Positions 1 to 58,859 of a DNA stretch of 64,000 nucleotides are shown here, piece by piece. A model generated the notes under the pieces. That model was not told the origin of the DNA and ran no database searches. It was given only the letters and a program-made list of their open reading frames with translations. Source of the DNA: Saccharina japonica (taxonomy: Eukaryota > Sar > Phaeophyceae > Laminariales > Laminariaceae); NCBI GenBank assembly GCA_008828725.1, contig MEHQ01004115.1:63840-127839 (forward strand). Direction: 5' to 3'. Position 1 is the first letter of the stretch, and every line of letters starts with the position of its first letter. Position numbers and translations under genes: made by a program.

Positions 1-65
1 CCCCCCCCCCCCCCCCCCCCCCCCCGTCTACTCACCCCCCCCCCCCGCACTCCTTTGTAATATAT

Positions 66-380
66 GGAAACAACGTAGGGAGCGCCCAAATGTTGGAGGT
101 GTCTCTATTAGGAGTAGGAACGGTGCTCCGTCTCGAAAGGGATGCGTGGTGGTCAATGGTCAAATGACTAAGGCAAGCAACAAATGAATACGCCCCGCCC
201 CGCCCCCTCTCCTCTCCGTGTCGAAAGGGATGCGTGGTGGTCAATGGTCAAATGACTAAGGCAAGCAACAAATGAATACGCCCCGCCCCGCCCCCTCTCC
301 CCTCCGTCTCGAAAGGGATGCGTGGTGGTCAATGGTCAAATGACTAAGGCAAGCAACAAATGAGTACGCCCCCCCCCCCC
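66..380 (+). repeat. three tandem copies of the short C-tailed repeat
   Basis: Copies near 66-210, 213-299 and 300-380 each contain CGTCTCGAAAGGGATGCGTG, a GGTCAAATGACTAAGGC motif and a CAACAAATGARTAC end followed by C-rich tracts. The first also has the upstream part with AAATGTTGGAGGTGTCTC. Other copies lie throughout the window. Confidence 0.8.
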
Positions 381-2185
381 GCTTCCAGCACCTTTCTCCA
401 CCGCAGCGAGAGTTTTCCAAGAAACCTTGCCAAACAATAAACCGCTTACGGTAGCGTTTTTTTTTTTGCGCCCTTGGAGAGAACAGTCAAGATCTTCGCA
501 CATACTAGTATATACCAGATACTTGGTATATATTTTTACAGGTCTCAAATGGTAAATGATTGGAGATCGATCATCACGCTACCGGTGGGGAAACAGCGGG
601 GACGGGGGGGGGATAACGTGCGCTGATGGAGGTCTAAGAATCAGTTTTTTTTGTCAAGGCCTGGCGGGTGTGGCCAGGGCGTGGAACCGCGATCAGTTCC
701 GGGTAAGACTTTCCAGTTTAAAACATCCCTGGTGTGTCTTGAATAGGAAGGAGAATGCCGTAAAAGCTGCACACACTCGTGTATTGGGGGACTAAACTAC
801 TCGAATTTGTGTAGATACTGTTAGCAGTAGAGCAAGGGTTAGCGCCGGTAAGGTAGTTTAATAGCCGGAAGCGCGGCTGCCGTAAGTCACACAGGAGACC
901 ACACAGCACCAACGTCAAAACGCCGAGCTCGAAAATCCGGCAGCAAGCAAGCGCTGGCTTCATCCTCATCCTCGTCACCGTTCAGGTGAACGGCACGGTA
1001 TGCATGCATGCACACACACGCATACCGGCTCTCCTCCAACAGAAGATTCCAGAACACTATACTGTAGAAACCAAAATAAGTCTACAGCGGTAGGACTAAT
1101 AGTATTAGTAGTAGATCCGGTTTTTGCGTGCCGAATCTGCACCTAGACACACAGACTATAATCAATATTATCGTACTATAATATTAACAGAGCCTACAAA
1201 AGTACAATATCATTCACCAAATAGATGTAGTCTTGTGCGCACGTTTCGGAATGCCGCGCCGCGCTAAAGCAGAAGGATATTATGCAGGAGGGGGCGTACC
1301 GGTGCTCATCGTGTGCGAAAAACATATTTTTAGGGCTGCACCCTTGTACATCTCCAGCCAGTACAGAGTGTATGTATACTGCCTGCGTCAAATGCCGGTG
1401 CACTGGACCCAAAGAGTGCAACTGGCGACCCCCTCCCCTCCCCCCCCCCCCCCCCCGCGGGGGGGGGGGGCCCCGCCGGGGGCCCCCCCGGAGGGCCCCG
1501 CCGTAGGCGCCCTTCCGGAGGCGCGTTTTCACGCGGTTTGGGCTCACTACAAGCTAAATAACATGTTTTGCTTTTGGGGCATGTCTCAGAGTCCATTGAG
1601 TGACCGGTTGACGAGAAAGAAAAATGAGAAAAAGCGGACCAAGTGCACGTGTCAAGGGCCAAGGGCCGGAGTGGATATCGATGGGCAAAACAAATCGGAT
1701 TATGGCTCGTCCCATCTTGAAGCGCGGGCCCTCGACGCCATTTGTTAAGGCATTTCACGTAGTCCGTTGGGCTCGTACTGCTGTGGTGAAAGGCATGATA
1801 ACCTACTTCCCACTCTAAGCCTTACCAGGTATGACACATGATGGCACAGGACGATCGACAGAGCCTAAACCCCATCAGTTGTTGCGGCGGCCTCGTCCAT
1901 CGTGCTCACACCATAGTCTCCCTCCCACTTCCCCTCTCCCCCCCCCCCTCCCCCCTCATCCGGTTTCGCGTCTCCTCTATCTCGGCCGCCGCGCATTTTG
2001 ATGGGAAGACAAATAATCGGATATTAAAAAAAGGCACACGCTTTAGGGCTTATCATACACTTTTTGGGACAGAATACAATACTTGGAATTAGAGTGGAAT
2101 ATTTTGTTGCAGAACAAAGTGTTTCATTTGCCTTGATGTCAAGCACTTAGTACTGAGTACGTATAGAATAATATCGTCTCAAACC
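381..2185. other. upstream DNA with no recognised gene
   Basis: No ORF here has coding-like composition or splice signals that chain together. It contains a GC-only hairpin-like block at about 1434-1505 and pyrimidine-rich tracts near 1917-1957. Otherwise I see nothing. Confidence 0.5.
1434..1505. repeat. C-run/G-run foldback block
   Basis: A run of about 17 C is followed within two bases by a run of about 12 G, then shorter C and G blocks (CCCCGCC, GGGGG, CCCCCCC, GGAGGGCCCC). It could fold strongly. It may also be a site of polymerase or assembly error. Confidence 0.6.
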
Positions 2186-2193
2186 ATTATACA

Positions 2194-2467
2194 TAGGGCT
2201 GGTCACTGGCACAGTATGTACTGGCAGTAGTAATCTACTGCCAGTATCAATCTACTGATTGACCCGGCCAGTATATTTGCCAGTACTTTTTTTTAATGTG
2301 CGTCCAAGAAACACGCCATATTATAATATGGAAACCCACCAAATACGTTTCGGAAGGAGAGAGGAGAAAGGAGAGACAATATACTGCTGCAATCCAGTAT
2401 ACTGATTGATTCTGGCGATAGTATGTATACATCGCTACTAACTGAGTCAGCCAGTGCCCCAGCCCTA
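2194..2467 (+). mobile_element. hAT-type MITE with 8-bp target duplication
   Basis: The 274-bp element begins TAGGGCTGGTCACTGGC and ends GCCAGTGCCCCAGCCCTA, nearly perfect terminal inverted repeats. It is flanked on both sides by ATTATACA (2186-2193 and 2468-2475). An 8-bp duplication and TAGGG-type ends fit the hAT superfamily. It has no transposase. Confidence 0.8.
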
Positions 2468-2475
2468 ATTATACA

Positions 2476-3566
2476 CCTACCTTTAAACGGGAACTCCCGC
2501 AGGGGACAAGGGCGATGCATTTAAAATTGAAATGTTTTGATACTTTACATTTTGGCCCACACCAGAGAGAGTTTTTTTTCGCAAAAGGCATTAGGGGGGT
2601 CTCCTATTAATAGCCTCTATACTACACGATTGATTCCGTTTACTGCGGGTTTTCGGTCTAACGGCGTGATTTTTGGCCACAGCAAGTAATACCTGGTACC
2701 AGGTACGATATTCTTATTTTCTATTTTCCTTGCCATCCGACAATAATGTGTACGTATGTATACGTATGTGCATACCTGGTACGATCGTAAGGCGTTGAGT
2801 TTTTTTAGGCGAGCCCTTAAGAACTGGCCCCACCGTATTTGGGGACAAACTACTTGGAATTAATGCAGGATCTTGTTTTCAGTTTTGAATGAGTTAAAAA
2901 ACCCTTTTAGAACCGCACTCCCATTGAGGGGAAAAATACTCGAAATTAGAGCCAAAATAATGTTTCTGCACAGTGCAGTACTAAACAATCATGATAGGGC
3001 CTAAAGCATACATACGTACTTGAATACCCACTGCTCCCTTCGTGCGAAGCAAAAATAATATAAAAAACTTGATTTTTCACAAGAAAATAAGGAAAAAACT
3101 CTACTGGAAAACACGTCCATAAATTTTATATTTCCGTATTTCCACCGTCTCTTCCTATTTTGACGTTTTTCGTACCACGAGACTCAGTCCGCGAGTACGA
3201 CATATATTTACCTCTTTTAAACGTTTTTCAAAGGGAAAATCAGGAGAAAAGATCGTGCGTTTTTTGTACGTACGTAAGAAACATCAACAGAAAGAAGACC
3301 GGATAATACATAAAATAAGAGTGTTTTCACTTATTTTTGGGGCTTTTGCAAAGCGAGAACCACAACGCCATATCGCCATATAGCGTCAGAAAGTAGCAGT
3401 AGTGTAGTACCAGAGGGGGTATAGACCAGGGACCAGGTACAGCAGCAGTGTACCACCCGTGGTATGCGCTTGTGTCATACTTCGAGTAGAAGTTCTGTGC
3501 ACAGGTTGACTGCGAAACCTTTGCAAGAAAAAGCGAAACCAACCTAGGAGCCAGCTCGGGGAGGAA
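2476..3566. other. DNA upstream of the channel gene start
   Basis: It holds a worn TTAA-type MITE at about 2815-2896, AT-rich DNA from 3050 to 3310 and a TACCTGGTACCAGGTA palindrome at about 2692-2705. Any promoter for the channel gene should lie here, but no reliable core element is visible. Confidence 0.4.
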
Positions 3567-50242
<46,676 letters not shown>

Positions 50243-52240
50243 GTGAGGGAAACTCGGTGCAACTGATTGGGCGGTAGACGCTGCCTTTCCTTCACGATTT
50301 ACTCAAGCTGGTTTATTGAGAAGTTATTTGTATGAGGGCGCGCTCTCCAGGTAGTTGGCAGGGGAGGCTATTAGGTTACCCCACTCCGCAAGCTGCCGTA
50401 TTGTTTTCGTTTGCCAAGCCGCATCCGCTGTATGTTCAGACGCCGAACATTCCGCATGTACGGAACATCACACAAATCTAGACCACCTAGATTAAAACCT
50501 GCAGTTATACGATGTTGCGCAGGATCTGTATAGTACAGATCCAACCAAAAAAACTTGTGCTTGGTCATGCAGATTGTACGGCTCCCACCCGACAAAGAAA
50601 CGTGAGTTAAATCATACAGATCGATAATACATATACATATATACGAAGTATATACATCTGCCTGAACTATCTAGATACCTAAAACACGAAGTGAGGATTC
50701 GTGATCTCGTCTGGTGTGCGGAAAAATAACTATCAATCAATATGTACGTACCAAACTCCGTTTCCCTTCCGATAGTCGTAGTCAAGTCAGCACCCGTAGA
50801 TAGGCGTATGTACGACAAAGCGGTTCGACTCAAACCAAATCCGTTTCCTCGCCTCCCTCGCCCCCCTCTTCCCCGCGTTTGTTTGACTGCACGGGACCAT
50901 AAAACAGCGGTGACGGGCACATTGACCGGCCTTACAGCACTAGTGACCGTTTCTTCAGCAAGGGTGTACGGCTGGTGGTGGCGGTGGCGGTCTGCCACCC
51001 CATCGAGGGCACGGAGCGCCCCCCTAAAAAATCCCGCCTTCTACAACACGTCGTTCGATATTGGACACCTCTGGCCTAGCTTAAGTGCTGTGTGCGGGGT
51101 AGCTATATTCGGCAACGGTGGCTCCCAAAAACATTCCGCGAACGTTGGCGAAGAAAAATCGGCCACCTAAAGTTTGCGATGGGACGCGGAAAAAAAAAAG
51201 CGCTAGTTGTGTGTTGAAATTGCGCAGACGCGTTCTGCAATATACGGGTACGTATGTAGCACTTTTGTGGCCAGAATGTTTCTGACTGACTATTAGTATG
51301 CCCCTCAATTGAGGAGTTGCCCTAGAAGGCGTATGCCTTATCGCCGGATGTGACGTTTCGTGGTTTTTCGCTATTTGTTTCGATAAGTATACCTATAATA
51401 GGCCATGGCATTCGTCATCATCGGGTTTTCACTTTTCATATTTCCGGAGGTCAGTTCATGGGGTGGGGTATAGGATAGAGCTCCGCAAGTAAGGGGCAGA
51501 TGGTATTTGTTGAATCCATGTCATAGCATATGCATCCGCATCAACCGTGGTTGCGCTGTCGTCAGCCTTAAAAGGGGGGAGGAACGCCTTCCCATTGTAC
51601 GGAAGCAGTTCCTTCTTGACAGCCCCTACATTTTCTTTATGTGGCGGGTGGGTGCTACGGATGTGGTACCTATGATATCGCCCAATTTTAGATGTGAAGA
51701 AAAATGGCCGGGAAAGTGCGGGGACCTGGGCGTTTCTGAGTTACTAAACGTAAACACGAGAGCCAGGAGGCCTCGACTAACCCAGTACGCCCTTCAAATG
51801 ATCGGCGAGGGCGTAGAACAATACAGCAGTAGTAGTATAGTATTTTGATTGGCGTGAAATAGACACCGAGGTGCGTCGCGCGCTTCCGCAACACGACCAG
51901 AAATGAGGTCACACGTATTTTGGTTTATATCTGTGTATGGTGGCGCCTGTGGTTTGTCGTACGGTGGCGACACCCACGATGCCACCTTTTGTGAAATGTT
52001 GTGGCGATGCTCGCCGTGCGTGTATAAGGGTCCGGCACGTGCCTCTTAAGTTGAAGTCTTGGGGGGGTGCGGTACTAACGTTTTGCTTTTTTTTTTTGTT
52101 TTGGTGGGGTGTGTAAGCGGCCAAGTGTTTCCTTGGGGCTTGGTTCGCGTTTCTGACTGCCTTGTATGCTTCACGTACATGCAACTTTGCAACATATATA
52201 TATATTTGCACAACATATATTTTGTACGTGGACTCTCTAG
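50243..52240. other. DNA downstream of the channel gene
   Basis: It includes a minus-sense GATCTGTAT-family copy at about 50450-50625. ORFs near 50612-51170 on both strands lack splice context or recognised motifs. A 3' UTR should begin at 50243, but no clear poly-A signal was identified. Confidence 0.4.
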
Positions 52241-52244
52241 AAGA

Positions 52245-52390
52245 AGGTCCCCACCTGCCGGCAGGCCTTGGTGTAGCCAGTGCGCACCTGCCGGCAGGCC
52301 TTGGTGTAGCCAGTGCGCACCTGTCGGCAGGCCTTGGTGTAGCCAGTGCGCACCTGCCGGCAGGCCTTGGTGTAGCCAGTGCGCGACTGA
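52245..52390 (+). repeat. 33-bp minisatellite, four units
   Basis: Four copies of CACCTGCCGGCAGGCCTTGG followed by TGTAGCCAGTGCG, nearly identical. The unit is a multiple of three, so both strands stay open across it. Confidence 0.92.
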
Positions 52391-53782
52391 CAGGGCGCTT
52401 GGGAGGGAAGGAGTTTCATATTCAGCCGCAAACACTAGACATAGTAACCACGCGACGCCTAGAATGCACCTGCGCGAGCGTAACTCGGCCAGATGCCCAG
52501 CCTTTCCCGTCGCCATTACCTTGTTCACGTAACATACTTCGTGGCAAGGTACCGGAACGCGATTTTGTTTTCAAGTTTGTCGTTCTGGCTACGCTCCGTT
52601 CGTTACGGAAGGGAAAATCATAAAGACACGATAGTATGTTAGTTATGGTCACGCCGAAAATTAACATAGATGTGGCACCTGGCACCCATGTAGGCTCGAG
52701 GGTGCGGGTTTTCGAGGTAGGGGTGCAGACGCCCGGAACGCGTGGTCCTCATACCAGTTTGGTTTACGTAGGCATCCGGGGAATGAAATCCCCCAATCGT
52801 ATGTCGCGGTCTGCGCGATTAGACTTGTCTTATGCATGGTGCACTCTGCAGTCTACAAGTACGTGATAGTTATACAGGCATCGGTGTTCATTGGAGTGCT
52901 TGGCAGCGGCCATTTATGGCTGCGTTGGGGCTCTCGGTATATATCGGTACGATCCAGGTTAAGTGGTTATTTTCTGTTTTGTATGAAGGCGTCGGCAGGA
53001 CTCCGTTTGTAGGTATCGTCGACCACAAAGTTTTTTTTTATTACAACTAGCGATACGGCCACGGCTACGCCCGTGGCGCTAGCCCTGCGTTGCCAATTGC
53101 CGTGCGGCCTCAGCACCGTACGTACGTACGTACGTACGTACGTACACGAGCTGATAGTTTTGTACTACAATGTACGTTGATTGGCGCCGGAATCCGAACT
53201 TCAACTTGCAGCACGCGCACGGTAACTTTACCGCCAAAGATAAACGGGGAGCGGCCCCACGTCCATCACGTGTGTATGCGGGGTTAATCACAGCCTTGCT
53301 CCCGCCACAATCGCACTAATATGAAACGTAGATTGATCGAACGCTCTGACAGTCAGCGACTGCTCCTCCTTAAAACAATACATTAGTTTAGCATGCACCG
53401 TCACGAGTGATCCGCTGTTAAAATTATACGAGCGTTGTCACCATCAAGGCTGTGTTAATGATACTGTGGTTCATCGTGATAAACCTAACTTGGCCAGAGA
53501 GTGCCACTTCAACTAAGGCATCAGCATCTTGTACACCATCACCGTCTACGAAGTTTGAGCTGTTTGACACCAGCTCTTAGCCTCCAGCGACCGGCCTCGG
53601 TCAGTCATCTGAGATCAGCCTTCGTCAGACGACGTAAGGACACATATAACCAGAAGATCTGAACTTTCACAGACTGCTACTAATAGTCAGTGGTGGTCCC
53701 ATATGCACGGTCTGAGCATGCTCCGCAAGGAATACCCGCTGTTGAAAGCAAGCGAGCAGCAGCGTTGTCGGTATTGCATAAC

Positions 53783-53785
<3 letters not shown>

Positions 53786-53816
<31 letters not shown>
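53786..53816 (+). repeat. (GTA)10 microsatellite
   Basis: About ten uninterrupted GTA/TAG units. Confidence 0.9.
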
Positions 53817-53894
53817 GGAATGCACCCCTTGTGCTTTCAACCACCGATAATCCTCTCTTCAGTACACGCCGTGAACAGATACGGCATGATGCAA

Positions 53895-54545
53895 CCGCGG
53901 CCAACTCCACACGGACTCTCAACGGTCCTCAATAAAAGCCTGGGCTGCAAGTATACGGCCGCGGCCAGTACCACACGAACTCCCAACGGCCCTCAAGGAC
54001 AGCCCGGACTGCAAGTATACGACCGCGGCCAATCCCACACAGACTTCAAGCGATCTTCAAGGACAGCCTGAATCGCAAGCATGCGACCGCGGCCAACCTC
54101 ACAGGAACATCCAACGATCCTCATAAACAGTCTGGACTGCAAGTATGCTATCGCGGCCAACATCACAGGAACTCCCAACGATCCTCAAAGACAGCCTGGA
54201 CTTCAAGTATGCTATCGCGGCCAACATCACTGGAACTCCCATTGATCCTCAAAGCCACCCTAGACTGCAAGTATGCGACCGCAGCCAACCCCACACAAAC
54301 TCTCAACGGTCCTTAATGACAACCCGGACTGCAAGCATACGAGGTGAAGTATACGGCCGCGGGCATCACCACACTGACTTCCAACGGTCCTCAGGGACAG
54401 CGCGGACTGCAGGTATGCGACAGTGGTCAACCCAACATGAACTCCCAACGGTCCTCATGGACAGCCCGGACTGGAAGCATACTACCGCGGCAATTCGTCC
54501 GGACTCTTAACGGCCCTCAAGGACAGCTCGGCCTGCATTCATTGG
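53895..54545 (+). repeat. 64-bp minisatellite, about ten units
   Basis: Units begin near 53897, 53961, 54025, 54089, 54153, 54217, 54281, 54358, 54424 and 54488. Each has CGGCCAACNNCACACGAACT, CAACGGTCCTCAAGGACAGC and CTGGACTGCAAGTATGCGAC. Divergence is moderate. Confidence 0.88.
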
Positions 54546-54699
54546 ACACAAAAATACCCCCCCCTGCCCGCGCATAAACAACAATGCCACCGCAACATCA
54601 ACCAAAACCGCCAGACTACACTCCACACGAACACATTAAGCCATATATATATACCTGGTATATCAACATGTCCTTCTGCGCCCGCGAGAAGCCTGAAGC

Positions 54700-54936
54700 C
54701 TAGGACCTAAGCGAATATTTTGTCAGTTTGCGCCTCTTGGGGGCCGCAGCTGGACCGCGCTCTCCCCTTTCCACCTCTCCCTCTTGAGCATGAATGACGC
54801 CCTTGCGCACGGTGGCGGTGGCTCCCGATACAACTCGCGGTACGCGCGCTCCGGGTTCTTGGTTCTGGCTAAATTCTCCGCTGCTGTCGGGCCGGGTTCC
54901 AGCAGAATTGTTGCTCCCGAGAAGCCGAGCGGCCTC
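54700..54936 (-). CDS. likely last exon of an unknown minus-strand gene
   Basis: On the minus strand a pyrimidine-rich acceptor (CTTACCATTCCAG) opens a 237-nt segment in phase 0. It encodes 78 residues from EAARLLGSNNSAGTRPDSSG to APKRRKLTKYSLRS and a TAG stop. The RPxxAPKRRKLTK end looks like a nuclear localisation signal. Codons are GC-rich, unlike the minisatellite beside it. Upstream exons, expected at higher coordinates, were not identified. The plus strand also has an ORF here ending at a GTAAGA, so strand is not certain. Confidence 0.42.
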   Translation of the reverse strand, partial: EAARLLGSNNSAGTRPDSSGEFSQNQEPGARVPRVVSGATATVRKGVIHAQEGEVERGERGPAAAPKRRKLTKYSLRS

Positions 54937-55232
54937 CTGGAATGGTAAGAAAATGCCGAAATGTTTTGGTTCATTGGTGCGCTACATCGACCGCGAGCAA
55001 GCGTATTGAAAGTGCATATCGCATCTAGCGACGCGGATTATGCTGGAGAAACACGTTGTGTTTATTTTATTGTGATTTGATCCGCCGGCCGATGGGAAAC
55101 AAGTAAAGCTTCGTCTTACCTTGCGTCTCGAAATTTAAGGACAGTTTTGTATATAAATATTCAATCCAAAGGATCCTTATGGTTCGAGACGGAGTTGTAT
55201 AAAACGTGTCTTGCTTGCGAATTTGACTCGGA

Positions 55233-55880
55233 TTGCAGTACACAATGGTTGTTATACCGTGGTATCCAACGGAAATCACTTGGCTAACACCAGAGCAAGC
55301 TGCAGTGGCCTCGGACGCAGGTATGTCTCAGTCCGTACAGTTGTGCATATTGTCTTCGACAACGAGCGCTCATTGCTTGGAAGGTGGATGTTGCCGATAC
55401 GCTTCTCGTTTTGCACTAGCCATCTCATCAGATTGTAAGGCCTCGCTGTCGAAGTATTGTCGTAAAGGTCCATACGTATCCAATCGATGTGTATATCAAA
55501 GGTCGAGGCTCATAACCTGATGAACTCAAGCGTGTCGAGGCTCTGTCTGTGAAGAGAGATGCAAAGGTGGCACCAAGTGACTTGCGAAGAACGCTAGTTA
55601 TTATAGAGGAACCGAATTACACACCAACAGACGCGGAAGCGAGAAGCAGGTACAACTCAAAATCACCTATAGCAAATATTGCAAAAGATTTCGCGGCATG
55701 GACGGGCACATAAACATGGACTTCCGCAGTTCGTGGAGTCATCGCGTTTGGGCTCGTGCGGTACGACGAAGGAGAACATACGCAGACGACGTCGGCATAG
55801 CGATGAGGAAAGGAAGATTATCTGCCTGAAGCCTCTCAACCGTCGATCGTTCTACGCACACCACAATTTTCCGACGTAAA
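55233..55880 (+). other. eroded coding-like stretch of unknown origin
   Basis: Two adjacent segments in different frames look coding-like: one from about 55245 (MVVIPWYPTEITWLTPEQAA) to a TGA near 55519, and one from about 55520 (DELKRVEALSVKRDAKVAPS) to about 55710. Stops and frame changes interrupt both. I recognise no family. It may be the relic of a transposon ORF or a host pseudogene. Confidence 0.25.
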
Positions 55881-56564
55881 ACGAACCCCGATAGCCCCTT
55901 GTGATCATATAATACGCACTCTGTGCTCAAGGTTGCGCATAAAAAGTCATCACCGAGAACCTACACCATACTCGCGGTCGAGAAGAGTCGCCCCCCCGCT
56001 TCACGCGCCCCCTCTCCCTTCGACTGGACGAAACCCGAGCGTCAAAGCTTGACGCTTAGATGCGTTTTTGCCTCATTGGGGTAGTGCCTAGTTTTTCTGA
56101 GGTTGTGTTTTTCACGTGATTATGATATCTGTAACTCATTAAAAAATGTGACAAAAACAAAATCAAGATGAACAATCCCCTATAGCCCATGTAGGCATAC
56201 AACAAAATGCAATTGTGAAAGCTGACAAAAAAAATCAAGATGAACGATCCCAAAGCCCATGCAGGCATACAACAAAATAATATTGGAAAACATGAAATGA
56301 ATGGCATTCCCACGAATATTGAGTAGCCCTTCAGTTAAGTAGACTCGTCAGTCACAACCATTGTTTTGGCCGGAAAAAGGTGCAGTACCTTTATCGTTGA
56401 ACGGGTCCCTACCCTTCGCCAACCAGGCGTTTCCCCCCACACATGATCATCATCATCATCTCACCATGATCGCCTGCGCTTTAGATCTCATTTCGCCAAG
56501 GCTTTCTTCCGACAGGGTTTCGTGGGTCATCGGCCTAACTGCTTATGCGTAGCAGTATTTGATA

Positions 56565-56632
56565 GGTGCGCGACAACGGAACAGTCGGCGGAACGGTCGG
56601 CGGAACGATCGGCGGAACGGTCGGGGCAGCGC
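56565..56632 (+). repeat. 12-bp GGAACGGTCGGC repeat
   Basis: Four to five units of CGGAACGGTCGG with small changes. Confidence 0.82.
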
Positions 56633-57604
56633 CATGCAAAACGTGAGGAGGCCGGATAAGTTCGTGTGAAAATACGGAGGGCGTCCGCTCTTAAGAAATT
56701 CGTCCCCAAGAAGTTGAGGCTCGTTTTTGTCTCACGACAACATAAGCATTTTGACTTAGGGTCCGGTGCCATACTACATCCCGTATCAATAGAAGCCTGT
56801 GCCCAGTGGTGGTCACAAACTAAAAAGATGGATCTTGGCGCCGAAAAAGGACGCTTCTTATAAGCGGGCTCCTTCTGTGTCACTCAAAACACACTCTTTA
56901 CGCCGAACGTTATGGAAAATCCGATCTTGATATTATATTTTCTCTCGATCTTTTTTTCTGTGCCTACTCATAATAGCTATTTCACTCCCGAAGAGCCCAA
57001 AATCGGCTGTTTTTTTAAGGAACTGCGCTAGCTCTCTACCACGGGTTTCCAGCGCACCTGCCCGTTCCTGCAGGGGGCAATATCGATTTATTTCGAAAAT
57101 AGCGAGGCGATCGACATCTACAAAAAAAAATCTATTTCAAGATATATGGGCAATTAAGAGAATTTTGAGGGGGGGGGGGTTGGGTTAATCTTGCGCTGAT
57201 GTAAGAACGAGTTCCTATACCCCCATATACCAATGGGCATGCTTTGGAAACTCCTGGAAGAGAGCTCAGATAGTTTTTTTTTCCAAACAACGTTTGTTCT
57301 TGAGGTATCCGCGAGTGAACTTGCTTTGAGTAGTTAAGAGCGGGAAGTTCGGGAGAAAATGTTCGATCGACGCCGGATTTTCGTTAACGTTCGGTTTACC
57401 CGACAGACAACCGCACCAAAACACCACACCCGGGAAAAAAAAATCACCCATCCCACCCTGGTTGGATAATGTAATGCAGGGCAACGTTAATTCTTGCCTA
57501 GGTGTACAGATTATGTGACGCAGAGGGCTATATTGGGTCTTCGGACATAGAGGGCTGGCTGTACCGCCTACCCGGTTCATCCGGCGATTTTGGAACAGGA
57601 ACGG

Positions 57605-57785
57605 CTGTTCTCACGAAAAAACAAGGCCGTTCACGGGTCGGGTCGGGTCGGGTCGGGTCGGGTCGGGTCACTTAATTCGACCCCGATCCGACGCGTGAGG
57701 GTTTGGAGACGTCCTGACCCGACCCCACCCGGCCCGACCCGACCCGTGAGATGTTGAAGACCTCCTGCCCCAACCCGACCCGTAT
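57605..57785 (+). repeat. GGGTCGGG foldback element
   Basis: GGCCGTTCACGGGTCGGGTC with six GGGTC units is followed by TGAGGGTTTGGAGACGTCCT and inverted CGGCCCGACCCGACCCGTGA. It ends CCCAACCCGACCCG. Confidence 0.72.
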
Positions 57786-58859
57786 TTAAGATGCGGAATT
57801 TTGGTGAGCTTGAGCTTATTTTTTTGCCAATCCGCCGGAGGATTAAAACAAAAAAACGAAAACGAAAGCAAAAGCAAGCAAACAGTTGTTCGCACGCGCA
57901 TCGTTCGCTGCCCTTCGCGTGAAACCATTTCGATTTCATCTGGCGATCCAAAAGCGGTGCCCTCTACTGGTACGTACGTACTGCTGTAATGTGTCACGAA
58001 ACGTCGGCAGCACATGCCTAAGCGATACACAACGTCCCACTGCAGTGCCGCCCACGCCCCCACCATGATTCGAACGTTCGCTAGGAAACCCGCAGAAGAA
58101 GATGTCTGGAATGTTGCAATGGGCAACATCGGTCGACAAAACGGCCAAAGCATTCTCACCAGCGTTGCTCACGCCAACACCAGAGTCAACTCTACATCAA
58201 CAGGGACACCCCCGTTTTAGTTCCGGATGATCCGATCAGAGCCTCTATTTCAGAATATTGCTGGCTGGCGGGAAAAAAAAAAGACATATTCGAACACCCG
58301 CACAATGAAAGCACACCCCTACGGCGCGCATCTGGCTCAAGAGAGCTATATTTGTCCGGAAACCGTCCGCTGTGAGTCGCAACCTAGCAAAGTTAGGGGG
58401 TAGCTATGTTCGCTGAGTGTTTCGAAGCATGTCATCACTTCCTCAACCTCTTCCGGACCGACCTCCCACGTTGAGCTCAAATATCTTGAAATTGGACGTA
58501 GGTATGTGCTTCCTTCAACGTGCGGTTCTAAAAATGTTAAGCTGCGGTGACTAAAACAGCGGTGCATCAATGTTTTTCCTGACCAAGCAACATAATACCA
58601 GGTACCACTCTACTTCTAAGCGGTTTGCCCGGAACAAAACAGCGTTTCCAGATGTCAAGGGACTCAGAACTGGCTCTACGCGACGTCAAGCTCGTCTGAA
58701 TCGCTCACGTTCCGTGTCCTTCGGGGCCAGGATGAGACCGCGGTGCGATTCCGAGTCCAACAAGATGAAAGCCTCGCCATCTGGCGTAGTCCGGCACACC
58801 GTCCCCCAAGCTTCGACGCACACTTTCGCCCCCTCCGTCAGAGGTGCGCTCGGGCACAT

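Noticed and set aside
50612-51170. Overlapping open frames of 128 and 142 codons on both strands
   Set aside because: Both are low in information and neither has a family resemblance or splice signals. The overlap suggests chance.
52245-52390. CRISPR-like repeats
   Set aside because: The 33-bp units are directly adjacent with no variable spacers, in a eukaryotic context. This is a minisatellite.
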